From NCBI GenBank assembly GCA_019188255.1, contig JAETXT010000002.1, positions 1,426,001 through 1,490,000 on the forward strand: a DNA stretch of 64,000 bases. The letters run 5' to 3'. The translations under genes were made by a program, and so were the position numbers. This document shows, piece after piece, positions 1-9,855 of the stretch. The stretch comes from Verticillium longisporum (lineage: Eukaryota > Ascomycota > Sordariomycetes > Glomerellales > Plectosphaerellaceae). Position 1 is the stretch's first letter; every line of letters starts with the position of its first letter. Below the pieces are notes generated by a model, which did not search any database, was not told the DNA's origin, and saw only the letters and a program-made list of their open reading frames with translations.

Positions 1-461
1 TGCCAAGTTTTGGATACGCGCCGCAAGTTGAGTATATCCGCAAGGGGTAGTGCCGAGACGATCTGTATTTGGAGCTCTGTGGGAAGAGCGAGGAACAGGT
101 GGTCGAAAGGCTGGCTGGCGGGCTCAGCTGTGGCTGCCTTCTGATGACGGGTTGGAGATTGTAGATGTTGCGCTGGAACAGACTTTTGAAGTAGAGATAC
201 TTTCGATCGTAAGCTGAAGAAACGGCTCTTTTGCTTCTGATCAGTTGGACGGGGCGTATCGTGATCGCTGTCGGCTGCCTTGGAGGTGCGCAGCGGAAGA
301 ATAAAAGTGGATTCTGAAGGTGGAGCAGGGGTGCTTAGAGAAGCGAGTGCGACTGACGGTCCAGCGTGAGGACCATCGTCGGTAGGGGATGGCTCGTGAA
401 GTTGATTTAGCTTGTTGAAGTATCTTTCCGAGGCGAACTCGGTGATGTGAGGCGGATCCAT
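1..461 (-). CDS. F-box protein, N-terminal part (gene runs off the left edge)
   Basis: The reading frame starts at the ATG at 461-459 and is still open at base 1, so 153 codons are visible and the rest lies outside the window. Residues about 1-120 are Ser/Pro/Thr-rich and look disordered. From about residue 122 the sequence LFLALPTELQIQIVSALP is followed by ADILNLRRVSKTW, the typical start of an F-box (LP..ELxxxIxxxLP, then the hydrophobic helix and VSKxW). F-box proteins recruit substrates to SCF ubiquitin ligases through Skp1. The substrate-binding part is not visible, so the target is unknown. No intron is needed in the visible part. The start is the first ATG of the frame; an upstream exon cannot be excluded. 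Confidence 0.72.
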   Translation of the reverse strand, partial: MDPPHITEFASERYFNKLNQLHEPSPTDDGPHAGPSVALASLSTPAPPSESTFILPLRTSKAADSDHDTPRPTDQKQKSRFFSLRSKVSLLQKSVPAQHLQSPTRHQKAATAEPASQPFDHLFLALPTELQIQIVSALPLADILNLRRVSKTW

Positions 462-972
462 GATGGCCAAGAGAGCCGAGCGGCTGAGCAGGCACAACGG
501 CGGTACGGACGTGAGGCGATGATGTTGGTCGTCGTCAGCCCGTACCTACGGCGCCAGAGGCGTGTCGAACGTAGAGATCGGGTTGTCGACGCGGCCGGGC
601 AGTCGCGATCTAAACATGGCGGACCATTGGAAGAGAGGCGAGCCAAGAGATGGGATGGAAGGCGTGGGCAGACCGAGCCAGACTGCTGTATGGAAAAGAC
701 GATGCGCGCCCAGTCTTGACAGGTTGCACGGCGGCGGCGATCAATGGAATGACAGTAAAACGGACTGATGTAATGATCAAGTCGCTGTCGTCAGCAAAGT
801 CGTCGTGGTCGTTGTCTTCGTCGTCGACTTAGTTGGATTTCGTGCTCATGAAGGCGTCCAAGTTCCAGGCGTTGTCCAGACCGAAGCGACGATAGCAAGG
901 CCGAGTCAAAGAATGGTGGTGATGGTATGGTAGAGACGAGGAAAGAGAAGACGTGGTGTGGTAGCGGCAAAG

Positions 973-1001
973 GGACCCAGGAGACCCAGGAGACCCAGGA
1001 G
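973..1001. repeat. Three tandem copies of a 9-bp unit (gacccagga)
   Basis: Three consecutive near-identical copies of gacccagga are directly visible. It is a short minisatellite-like array in the upstream region of the F-box gene, with no known function. Confidence 0.85.
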
Positions 1002-1449
1002 GGGATGCGCTGGGGGGGTGTCTGGGGACACCGGGGAAGACGAGACACTAGGCCAGGCCGTTGGTTCACTGGTAGAGGGGGCGGCAGCGAGGGATGGGTG
1101 GGAGCGAGACCGAGTACCACCAGCAAAAGAGCGAAGGGGAGAGCGAGAGAGGGAAAAGTGAGCGACTGCGACGGGCGACGGGGCTATTCAGCGGCGCAAT
1201 AGTGGGGAGCTGTCGAGGGGCATGAGCAGCGAAGGCCGAAAGAAGCACCGTTTTAGCGGATGCCGTAGTGCGAATTAGAGAAAACACACTGTACTGTGAG
1301 TGTCTCTTTCGGTGCCTATGAACAGTGTGTACGACGGTGACCACCAGATGGTGTGCAACGACACAGTGCTCATACGGACAAGACAAGGTACCGCTACCCC
1401 GGTTCTTAAGCACGCCTTCCCTGCTGCTCCTCCTCCCCCTGCTCCTCCT

Positions 1450-1482
1450 CCCCAGCCGACGCCTCCCTCCCGTCGGCTGGGG
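1450..1482. repeat. Perfect 11-bp inverted repeat (hairpin)
   Basis: The arm ccccagccgac at 1450-1460 is matched exactly by gtcggctgggg at 1472-1482 across an 11-base loop. It follows a CT-rich stretch. It could fold in RNA or DNA. No T-run follows it and no gene end is adjacent, so I do not call it a terminator. Confidence 0.85.
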
Positions 1483-2415
1483 TTGGGAATCGGATCCGCC
1501 GATAAGACGTCCGCGGCTGGTTGTGGAAGCTCGGCCCGTTTGGAACAACGGTGGCTCTTATCGACGGTCACAGTAACTCTTGCGGCCTTGCTGGCGTTTG
1601 CGGTCCTGGCGATTGGCATGCATCTACGTCAAGTCTCTCGTGAACCGTCCATTTCGGTGTCATTTCCGATTTAGCCGCACCGCAATTGGTCCGCCCGTGC
1701 CATCCCGTGCCAGCATTTCAGCTTGCGGGGACGACCCTCGCGGGCCAGCTTAGTAGCACTCGCCGCTCAAGACATTGTTCATTGACTGAGCCTTTCTCAT
1801 GGTCGGGTCCTTTCACCCTCAGCAGGACTGACGAGTGTTGATAAAGCACCCGGGAAACTACTATCTGTAAAGAAAGAAAAGTTATTGCACTAGAGTCGCT
1901 GGGCAGGCAGTGCGCACTGCGCGGGAAAGTGCCGCTACCTGATCCAGGAAACAACCAAGAAAAAACTGAGACGGCTAGGATATTAGGCAACAACCAGGGC
2001 AGCGAGGACGGATAATGAGGAAGGTTGAGGCAGGTTGTCCTGGCTCTGTTGTGCTAGTGCGGTTGGAACGGCCCTTTCTCGGTCAAACCCTTTGCCTCTT
2101 TCAAGTCCTGGCCCACACTTGTATATTTCTCCGTGCAGTTCCCCGAGCCTTTCAATGTGGGTCGTCCTGTTCTGGCCGCACTGTGACTCCGTATCGATAC
2201 CTGTAGCGTTCGCCGGCCTGAACCGCGTGCGGACCATGTTGAAAGACCGGCCGAGACAACAACAGCGCCAACAACGGCTCCCGCATCATCTGAGCGAAGC
2301 CATTCGGAGTCTCCTCGGGCGCGGCGGCTTCCACTTCTCGTGGTGACCGGCCGCGCCAAGATGTTGCTCATGCCCGCAGCGCCGAACTGATCCGTGGTCG
2401 AAGGACCGAAAACTA

Positions 2416-3237
2416 TCACCTCCATCCGCCAACACGACCTTCGTCCCAGCGATTCTTTCTTTCCTGTCGCAGGTAGTACAGTGCTTTGGCTTCTCTGTAC
2501 CTTCTTACCCAGTCAAGAGCCTCCCTCTCGGAAGCGAAGGCGCCGTCCGCTTGGCCCTCAAGGAAACTCTCTTCCATCGCGTGGCATACGGTTGCTTGCT
2601 CGTGTACACCCTGGCCTAGTCGCTGATAAAGCGCTGCCGGTGCAAATGGCGAGGGCGTGATCCATATCCGTTTGCTTCTGTCGCCACTGTCTCTCAAGGG
2701 CATGTGTGGAGAGGAGCTGTGCTTGCGTCGTCGACCGCTGATGTGTCAAGCGCGCTTCCAGGTCCGCCAGTCGCGCAGCCAGCTGCAAGTTCTCACCGAG
2801 CATGGCATGCAGTGCCTGATGCGACTCTGCGAGAGACGGCTGAATGGTGTCGACAGAGTGCGTGAGGGCCTCCAAGAGCTTAGGACTCGCCAGAATCTCG
2901 GCCAACTCCTGCTTACTGCACACGTGTGAGACTAGGCAAGACTTCGATCGAACACATGCTTGGATCTGCACAAGACTTACGATTTGTCTTGCAGGATCCC
3001 AGGCAGCCACTGGTCACCGGGGTCAACTGTTGAGGATGTTGTTCTCATAGGATCATGTCGAGTGGCAGGTTGCCAGCCCGAAGAGGCATGCCCTTCTGCG
3101 GCAGTAGCACCCTGACTCGGTGTTATAGATCGCGACAATGGAGTGACTGGTGTGTTCAAGCGACTTGGATCATGGCTGCCTGGTTTTGGCGGGGGTACTG
3201 GAGGTGGAGGATCCTGCATCGCGGAGTTTGTAATCAT
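2416..3237 (-). CDS. VPS37: ESCRT-I subunit VPS37 (Mod_r domain), with an apparent one-base frameshift
   Basis: VPS37 is part of ESCRT-I, which sorts ubiquitinated cargo into multivesicular endosomes. Exon 1 (3237-2981) encodes a Pro-rich N-terminus (QDPPPPVPPPKPGS) ending WLPGILQDKS. An intron at 2980-2916 (GTAAGT...CAG) follows. Exon 2 reads KQELAEILASPKLLEALTHS, a Mod_r start, then a long helix ending RQWRQKQTDMDHAL. Near 2654 the frame must skip one base to continue as PFAPAALYQRLGQGV and on to the conserved-looking end WDEGRVGGWR. With that one base removed the two exons give exactly 252 codons, which supports the model. No GT-AG pair can explain the shift. It is either a base-insertion error or a real mutation. 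The start ATG lies at 3237. Confidence 0.87.
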
Positions 3238-3854
3238 TGGGGTTGAAGTCCCGGGTTGAGTTAGGTGACGATGAAATGCGACTAGTCTCAACAGACGACA
3301 ACTCAAGTTGGGTCGCAGGATGATGGCAACGAGGAGATGATGCTCCAGGGTCTCGACATGTATGACGAACGTGCGTGGTAGGCATGGACGCGGGTTGTAC
3401 GTATACAAGCATAGCCGTAACTGAATGCAACTAAACGGGACTAAGTTGCATTGGACATACCTGGATAAGGTAGTCAGGGAGTAAGAAAGCAGCCCCCAAA
3501 AATTGGCTTGCGCCTCAGACTGTACCTGTCCCAGAGGAGACACATGGGCAATTGTTCACGAGGATGGCTGTGGCATGAGCACTAAATTTTGGCGTCAGGC
3601 ATCCGCATCACGCCTAGCTACCTTACCTTGACCACCTGTCTCGCATTCTCGTACACAGGTGTCCAGCGATCAAATCCGCTTGCCAATGTTGCCAGGCCCA
3701 CCCCGTCTAGTGAGTGACCTTGCGTCCATCCATGAAAGCATTGTTGTGGGCGCTTGTCCAGCTCAAGCCGCTCTTCTCGTGTATACCTCGACCGACCCAT
3801 CAGCATAGTCCGATAATTGTACCAGCGACCCAGCGCATGAATCATCAGTACAAC
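3238..3854. other. Intergenic between VPS37 and NUP84
   Basis: This holds the VPS37 promoter side and the NUP84 3' end. A 75-codon open frame (3845-3618, minus) just past the NUP84 stop matches nothing I know and is probably 3' UTR. Nothing else seen. Confidence 0.5.
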
Positions 3855-6731
3855 TCATGACCTAACTGACCATAGGTCCCTCGACCATCCCATTTCTCGC
3901 ATCTTTTTACTGCTCGAGGCTGCCGCCTTCTTTTCTCCAGAAACGATGGCCAGGGCTTTGCTGCATGCAGCAAATGCCTCTACCAGCTCTTTCATCATGT
4001 TCCCCTTCACGAAACAGGCGGTGATATCGGAGTCTTTCTGAGCCATAACTGCTGCAAGATCCATGCATTCGAGCAAATTGTCCCTCGAAACACACGTCCC
4101 TGCAAAATGGAGCGTACTGATATACGCCAGTATAGTCTCGGGAAGATAGGTGTCACGAATCGCCTGCAGGCATTGCGCATCGTCTTCTAGACAGAAAGTC
4201 AGCAGCTGGTATTCCGAAGGAGTAGGTCCATATTTGCTCACCGTCAACCAAGAGCCAGCCCTTGAACATGGGCTCTACGTATTCCTTGGCGTTCTTGACT
4301 TCATTGCCGACCTGATTCCAGAAATCACGCTTGGCAGAAGGATCCCTGAGAAAGGTTAGTCATAAGTCTCGAAAAAGAGCCATCCTGTCAGCAACACCAA
4401 TACTTACTCTCGCGACAACTCTGTTAACGAAGCGATCGTTTCCATGGTATCGAGAGCCTTGACCAGGCATTCAAGGTCGCGGAAAATCCTAGCCTGGGTG
4501 GCTAGCAGCCTTGATGAAGTTTGCCTGTCACCGATTGCTTCGAGCTGGTCGGCCCAGAAGGCGTCATCGATATCCGGGACATGTGCAATGTCCGCCTCTT
4601 CCTGCCCGCCAGGACTGATCCTCTGTTGCAAGACTTGACTCATAGTGACCCTATTTGCTAGTTGTCGGGCAGCGTTCAGGCGCATAGTGCCTGTGAGGAC
4701 TGTCAGTTGTTTTTGGTTGCTGTGAAGGATGGTTTGACGAACCTAAGAAGTACTTGTAAACCTTAACGCCAACGAAGAAGACATCAGGCCAAGCCTCATC
4801 AACAAGAAGAAGCCATTCCAATGAACGGATCAATAACTCTTCTTCTTCCGAGATCGCATCGGGGTCTTCACCAAAGAAATCTATCTTGATGAGGCGGCCG
4901 TATTTAAGAGAGCCAGGGCCAGCTTCGATGATTCGGAAGGGCTCTCTCCTGCTGTTGCCAGCTTCTTGTTCAACGTTGCCTAGCTGGCTCAGTATGAGCC
5001 GTGGTTGCATCCTAACGAATCGAAGTACGTCAAGACCCGCCTTCTGAACGAGCTCAAGCTGATTTAGCCGCGTATCGCGGTCTGTGAGATGTCGGAGATT
5101 GACGCTGAGGATCTCGTAAGCCCGGGGCATCGACAGTTTTGAACAATACAAGGGGATCAGCTCTTCGTATTGTGCGAGTCGAAGCAAAGTAACATAGGAG
5201 CTGATGACGGTTTCTTGTATGGCACGTGTCTGCGGTTCGCGCTCGAATGTTGTTGATAGTGAGGTTGAAACCTCAAGCTCGTCGAGGGTGGAAAGTATAA
5301 TAAGAACGTGAACGGCCACACGGAGGGTATCATAATCGCGCCCATTCACGAACCCATGTGTATCAGCCTCGGTATTGGTAGGTTCAGTATCAACCTCCCC
5401 CCGTTCCCTCGCCAATACCATGCCTTGTTGGAGAAAGTGTTGGCTAGTTTCTCTCGTGATCAGAGCCGCCTGTAGCACCTTGAGTGGCATGGAAGCTTCG
5501 TCGCGCGTAAGCTTGTGGACTTTTAGCGATTTGATAAGTCGCTTCTCGGCTGTAGACTCTTCACCATGATACTGGACAGCATCGAAAACGGCGAACTGTT
5601 GGTCGATGTTGGCAGACATTTCCGGTTGACATTGCTCAAGGACATAACTGTCAAACTGGCTGCGTAGAAGTGCATTGTAATGCATGAACATGAAGTCATC
5701 CCACGACTTGCAGACTTTCTCTACGCTCTGAATGTCGCCAGCCAAAACACCATAGACGGCGGATTCGACCTCGTCAGTGCCTGCATGCCTTGCCGAAGCA
5801 AAGCACATGCGTCTCCAAAGAGCGATAGAAACGGCGTCTTCCTTGTGAATAACTGCATCACCTGTGCCTGCTAAAGGAAGAGCTGACAAGGATACAGCAC
5901 GCCAGGTCTCTGTACGTTCGGCACACCATTCTTGAATCTCGGCCAAGGTACAGCCGCGTCGAAGCAGCTGGAAACAACCGACCCAAATGGCTCGCTCAAA
6001 GAACTCATCCTGTGGTTCGAGCTTACGTGACTGGCGAGTCACAGCATCTGGGTCGAGCTGGGATACAAGTGGAGCCTTGTCGGATGTCATCAATGATTGA
6101 GCGACGTTGGCGGCAAGGGGATCCAAAGGGCGCGAGGCTCCGAGGAGATCTTTGTGCAGCTTGAGAGCTGTTCGCGTATGGATGCACCCGTGAGCAATGA
6201 TTTGGCCGCGCTCAGCGTTTTGCTGCAAGTCGCGAATCAGTTCATCGATTGCAGGACCTGTCGTCGCCGTGTGTTGCAGCCACTCAAGAACCGTTTTCTC
6301 TCTGCTGTTCGGTCGGCCTGCGCAACGAATGAGCCCCACAGATCATCCTTTCGAGAATGGATTTCCGCATCAAGGCCTCCAGTGGCTGCCGCCGACTTGG
6401 TCTGAGGGTATCTGAGCGTAGCAAGCCGTTGTAGCAGATCCCAGGTCTGAAGCTCTGATTCCCACTTGCGAAGTTGCGAGATGGTTGCTGCGAGGTCTGT
6501 CTCGTCTTCTGCATCATCCACATCCATCTCGTTATCAGTGAGGTTTCCGGACCCACGATGCCGTAGTTGGTCAAGCCGTTCTGATGCATGGTTGTAGAAC
6601 CTTTGAACAAGCTCCAGCACCCGCTCTTGCTCCTGCTGATTTGACCCCGGGCCACCGAGACAGTCATCTACGGCATTCGCGAAATGCTCTGCCTCAAAGC
6701 CTACCTCAAGGGTAAACTCACCCTCAGCCAT
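3855..6731 (-). CDS. NUP84: Nucleoporin NUP84/Nup107, with an apparent one-base frameshift
   Basis: NUP84 is a scaffold subunit of the Y-shaped Nup84/Nup107-160 complex of the nuclear pore. There are four exons: 6731-4743, 4690-4408, 4345-4242 and 4186-3855. The introns are 4742-4691 (GTTCGT..CAG), 4407-4346 (GTAAGT..CAG) and 4241-4187 (GTGAGC..TAG). The predicted protein is about 902 residues, alpha-helical throughout. The C-terminal part DEDDAQCLQAIRDTYLPE followed by AYISTLHFAG and SRDNLLECMDLA fits the Nup84 tail. In exon 1 the frame breaks at the run of four A (plus-strand TTTT, 6294-6297): the sequence before it ends ..TAERK and the one after continues TVLEWLQHTA one frame away. One extra A restores the frame and makes the total length divisible by three. 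The start is the ATG at 6731 (MAEGEFTLEV). Confidence 0.9.
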
Positions 6732-7744
6732 TGTGTTGCGACCCTCTGTTTTATCCGGGGTTGCGAGTTGATTAGAACTGTATTCTTGTACTGAAGCTGA
6801 GAGGCGCGGTAATCGATTCTCTGTTCTGGTATTTTTACCATCAGTTCATATCCTAGTATAAAAGGGGCCCGTGAATGAGATATTGGCCGGGAAAGACCCA
6901 GTTGTGCAGTTGAGGAAAGAGGAGTGTTGCAGTCGAGCAGACATGCAGCCAACGCAGGAGATGGACGGCCAACAGAGGGGACTCGGGCTAACCTTTAGAG
7001 TTCTGATCGATATAATCAGGGCGCTGCCAGCTTCTCCAGAGCCTGGCTTGACGTTGCGATGCGCCGATCGCAGCGTGCTGTCGATAGTCGTGCCGTGTTG
7101 CGACTGTCGGGTCGAAAACGCTGTCCACTGACGTTCGGGACGGTAAGCGATAGTGGTGGTACACGAAAGATGTCCAGGAAGTCGTAACGAGACGGAGGCA
7201 GAGAGCACACGCGCACAGATTTGGTTCCGGGTCAGGCAATGTGTGGTGAATGGCCTGCCTGGGCTTCGTCGTTGCTCGGGGATTTGCGACTTGGCTGGGG
7301 TTGACGCGACTACCAAGGTGGAAGAGCAAATGTCGTGTAGGGTATCCACTCCAGTACCTCACCCAGTCTCAGGAACCTCAGCACCAAATAGTGGGCGTTA
7401 TGAAGACTGATGAGCCGATTGGTCTGTGCATGTGCCCCACTACCAAATTTTTTTATAAGAACTGGCGATTGTTGCACGGGTTTGATTAGATTTCTCTTCT
7501 CTTCTTCATACAATGTCTTTACGGCTTTCATATTAGAGTCTCGGAACAGGTATTCAATGCTTGTTCAGGTCCCTTGAGGATCTCTTGCGTGCTCATTGAT
7601 GGCCCAGATCGATGGTACTTGGTACATTTCCCTCTTCTAAAAGTTGCCAGATTTTCTCCATTCTGGCGGACGCGCGGTTCAGATGTAGGGCACATTATAA
7701 ATTCCGACGTCGTGCGATGAGGCGTCGCTCGTCGCTCCTGCTTG
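6732..7744. other. Intergenic, about 1 kb: NUP84 promoter side and CMC4 3' end
   Basis: Minus-strand open frames of 124-167 codons at 7362-6846 have low-quality, random-looking composition, overlap each other and match no family. I see no gene. Confidence 0.5.
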
Positions 7745-8189
7745 TTACTTTTGCGCTGTCATTTGTTTCTTTTTGAGCCTCAAGAGGTCGGCTTTTGGAC
7801 AACTGGCCGAAACTGCAGAATCTCCTTGCTCGCGATAGAATGCTTCGCAGCACTGATACAGAGCCAGTACGTGTGCCTGGCATTTGGCGTCGTTGAAGCC
7901 GTTCCTGGTAAGGCATTCTGACGGCTCACAATCAGTCCTTGATGGTCTGCTGGTGAGCTTCCTCGTCCATCGGCGTACATACTTTGAATTTCGCACTACG
8001 ACGAGCAGCGCATGTGTTATTAAGAAGGTCCAGCCAAGGTTGAATGGAAATAGTCTCGGCTCACCGCACGCGCATGGCATGGCGGGTTGTCCCGCAGATC
8101 TGCTTGCACTGTCTGGTGCGAAAGATGAGCCCAAGTATACATTTACGGCGACCTCGCGACAGCAATGAATCTTTATCACCACTTACCAT
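7745..8189 (-). CDS. CMC4: CMC4-like twin-cysteine mitochondrial protein
   Basis: Small CHCH-fold proteins of this type sit in the mitochondrial intermembrane space and are imported by Mia40. The model has three exons. Exon 1 is only the ATG (8189-8187), followed by GTAAGT...CAG (8186-8113). Exon 2 (8112-8065) encodes TVQADLRDNPPCHARA and ends at GTGAGC. The last exon ends at 7745 and contains CEPSECLTRNGFNDAKC, ALYQCCEAFYREQGD and CPKADLLRLKKKQ, the Cys spacing of Cmc4/MTCP1-type proteins. The 3' boundary of the second intron is unresolved: the expected first codon (TGT, 7930-7928) is not directly preceded by AG. Alternatives are GAG at 7927-7925, which would lose a conserved Cys, or a local sequence error. 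The gene is divergent from SUMO. Confidence 0.75.
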
Positions 8190-9160
8190 TTTCTTTTGCT
8201 TCTGTAGTTGGAAATGACGTTCTGCTTGTTGCTTCCCAAAGTGTGTCGCAATCACAATTGTATAGGGAAGAACGAGGGCGTAGAATGCGGCCGAAGGAAG
8301 ACAGCTTCTTTTCCCAAATCGAACGGGGGCTAGGAAGTACGTAATGACCCAGAAGCTGGATTTGGGAGGCTGAGGTTGTAAACGGTGTAGGTGAAGCATG
8401 TGGGGGAGTCACGTCATTGCTCTTCATAGGTACATGGTTGCGCAGGTATATGCTCAACTGGGCGAGGTTGCTCTAGTACATCATGAATGACATAGGCACC
8501 TCTCATCTACATACCCGAGATGTAACTTGGCTCGTGGTAGGGCCGCAATGAATATCTATTTCGACGAAGAAGAGTGCCGCCGACCTGGTCGCTTACCCCA
8601 TGCAAGCCTTTACAATGTCGGCCAGGGAAATTATGGGTCTCGAGAGGTCTAGGTATCAGTACCCATACTGTACCTAGGTACATCCGTCTTGTAGGTACCT
8701 TATCACGTTATCGAGGCTGCTGGGGACCGCTTCCTGACAGCAAGGAACCTTCCAGTCAGGTACCTTATTAGATAGGTATCTGAACTACCTACCTTACCTT
8801 ACTGACTCCTGCCCCGCCTCGCCGCCCGGCTTTGGTCCCTCCTTCACCTTATCGCGATCATCGCCTCAGAGAGAAGGCTCCCAAACCCGCAACAAAACTC
8901 CCAACAGCCACGGCATCTGCCAGCTTTCATCGCCAACGACGCGCATGATACCCTGAATTTCGAGGCTACCTTTGATCAACCCCGTCAGTCAACTTGGCTC
9001 ATCACCACCCACCGCTTCCCCCACGATCTCTCGTCCTCCATGCTCCTAGTTCTAGGCGGACGCTCCACCTCACGATTTCCTATAAACGCTTTGCTAACCA
9101 TGTAGTGGTCTTGCAGATACAAACTCATTGCCTGATATCCTCCCCGAATTATAGGCCACG
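8190..9160. promoter_or_regulatory. Divergent promoter region of CMC4 and SUMO
   Basis: 971 bp between two outward-facing gene starts. It contains the palindromic CCTAGGTA cluster at 8671-8810. A minus-strand frame upstream of the CMC4 ATG (8399-8190) reads like a small hydrophobic peptide, but cannot be joined in frame to CMC4. I treat it as 5' UTR. Confidence 0.5.
8671..8810. repeat. Cluster of CCTAGGTA / TAGGTACC palindromic motifs
   Basis: tacctaggta at 8671-8680, gtaggtacct at 8691-8700, and aggtacctta, gataggtatc and actacctaccttaccttac between 8759 and 8803. The same family recurs at seven or more other intergenic sites in the window. Confidence 0.8.
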
Positions 9161-9521
9161 ATGTCTGCTGAGCATGAGAACGGCAGTCCTTCGGTGCCAG
9201 CTCCAGACGCTGAAGCTGTTGAGCACCTCAACATTAAGGTGACAGACAACAACAATGAGGTTTTCTTCAAGATCAAGAAATCGACAAAACTGGAGAAGCT
9301 CATGAATGCATTCTGCGACCGGCAAGGAAAAGCATTCAACACGGTTCGTTTTGTGTTTGAAGGACAACGGGTTCAACCCACAGATACACCTTCAGCAGTA
9401 TGTTTCCGCATTTGCCGTTCTCATTCCCTTCAACCGAAGCATGCTGACGCCTATGGTATAGCTCGAAATGGCCGATGGCGACACGCTTGAGGTGTACCAG
9501 GAACAAGTTGGTGGTTGTTGA
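9161..9521 (+). CDS. SMT3: SUMO (ubiquitin-like modifier)
   Basis: SUMO is conjugated to lysines of nuclear and other proteins by the Aos1-Uba2/Ubc9 pathway. There are two exons (9161-9397 and 9462-9521) separated by GTATGT...TAG, giving 98 residues. A disordered acidic N-terminus (to about residue 20) precedes the beta-grasp fold, which starts HLNIKVTDNNNEVFFKIK. The SUMO signatures FEGQRVQPTDTPSALEMADG and DTLEVYQEQVGG are present. The Gly-Gly at residues 96-97 is followed by a single Cys, so a Ulp1-type protease would have to remove only one residue. The fold is complete and no key residue is missing. Identification is essentially certain. Confidence 0.96.
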
Positions 9522-9855
9522 TGCGCCACCCCCATGGCGAAAATACGAACTGGCAGTTCACAGCACAGGGTCGGTAGTGGTGTTGAAGGCATGGATTTTA
9601 CTATTAGGACCGAAGGACGTGGTATTCCTGCGATATTCGGCCAAAGATCAACTAGACACGGGAATCAAATTCTGGTCATTAACAATCTGCGAACCCAAGG
9701 CTTATCCCCTCCAAAGTGCGTCTCTTGCTATGCGGAACAAGAAAAACCAGTGCAGGACAGGAAATGGCATTCGATATGGCATCAGACAACGAAAAGCATG
9801 CAATCTGGACTGAGTCTCTCAACTTCTGCAGGGTATCTGACTACCCTAGACACGT
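9522..9855. other. Short convergent intergenic gap
   Basis: 3' ends of SUMO (+) and the LIM gene (-). I see nothing further in it. Confidence 0.6.

Larger units (their letters stand above)
462..2415. other. Intergenic, about 2 kb, no gene recognised
   Basis: Upstream of the F-box gene and downstream of VPS37. The open frames here are short, overlap on both strands and resemble no family I know. It holds a 9-bp tandem repeat near 973-1001 and a perfect hairpin at 1450-1482, both listed separately. A frame at 1318-1674 (+) ends in a hydrophobic stretch, but its composition looks random. Confidence 0.5.

Noticed and set aside
2416..3237. Programmed +1 frameshifting in VPS37
   Set aside because: No known slippery site or stimulatory element is visible, and single-base changes in five other genes argue for a common, technical cause.
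8190..8399. Minus-strand frame reading like a small membrane protein just upstream of CMC4
   Set aside because: It has no proper end before the GTAAGT splice site, cannot be joined in frame to the CMC4 exons, and matches no family I know.
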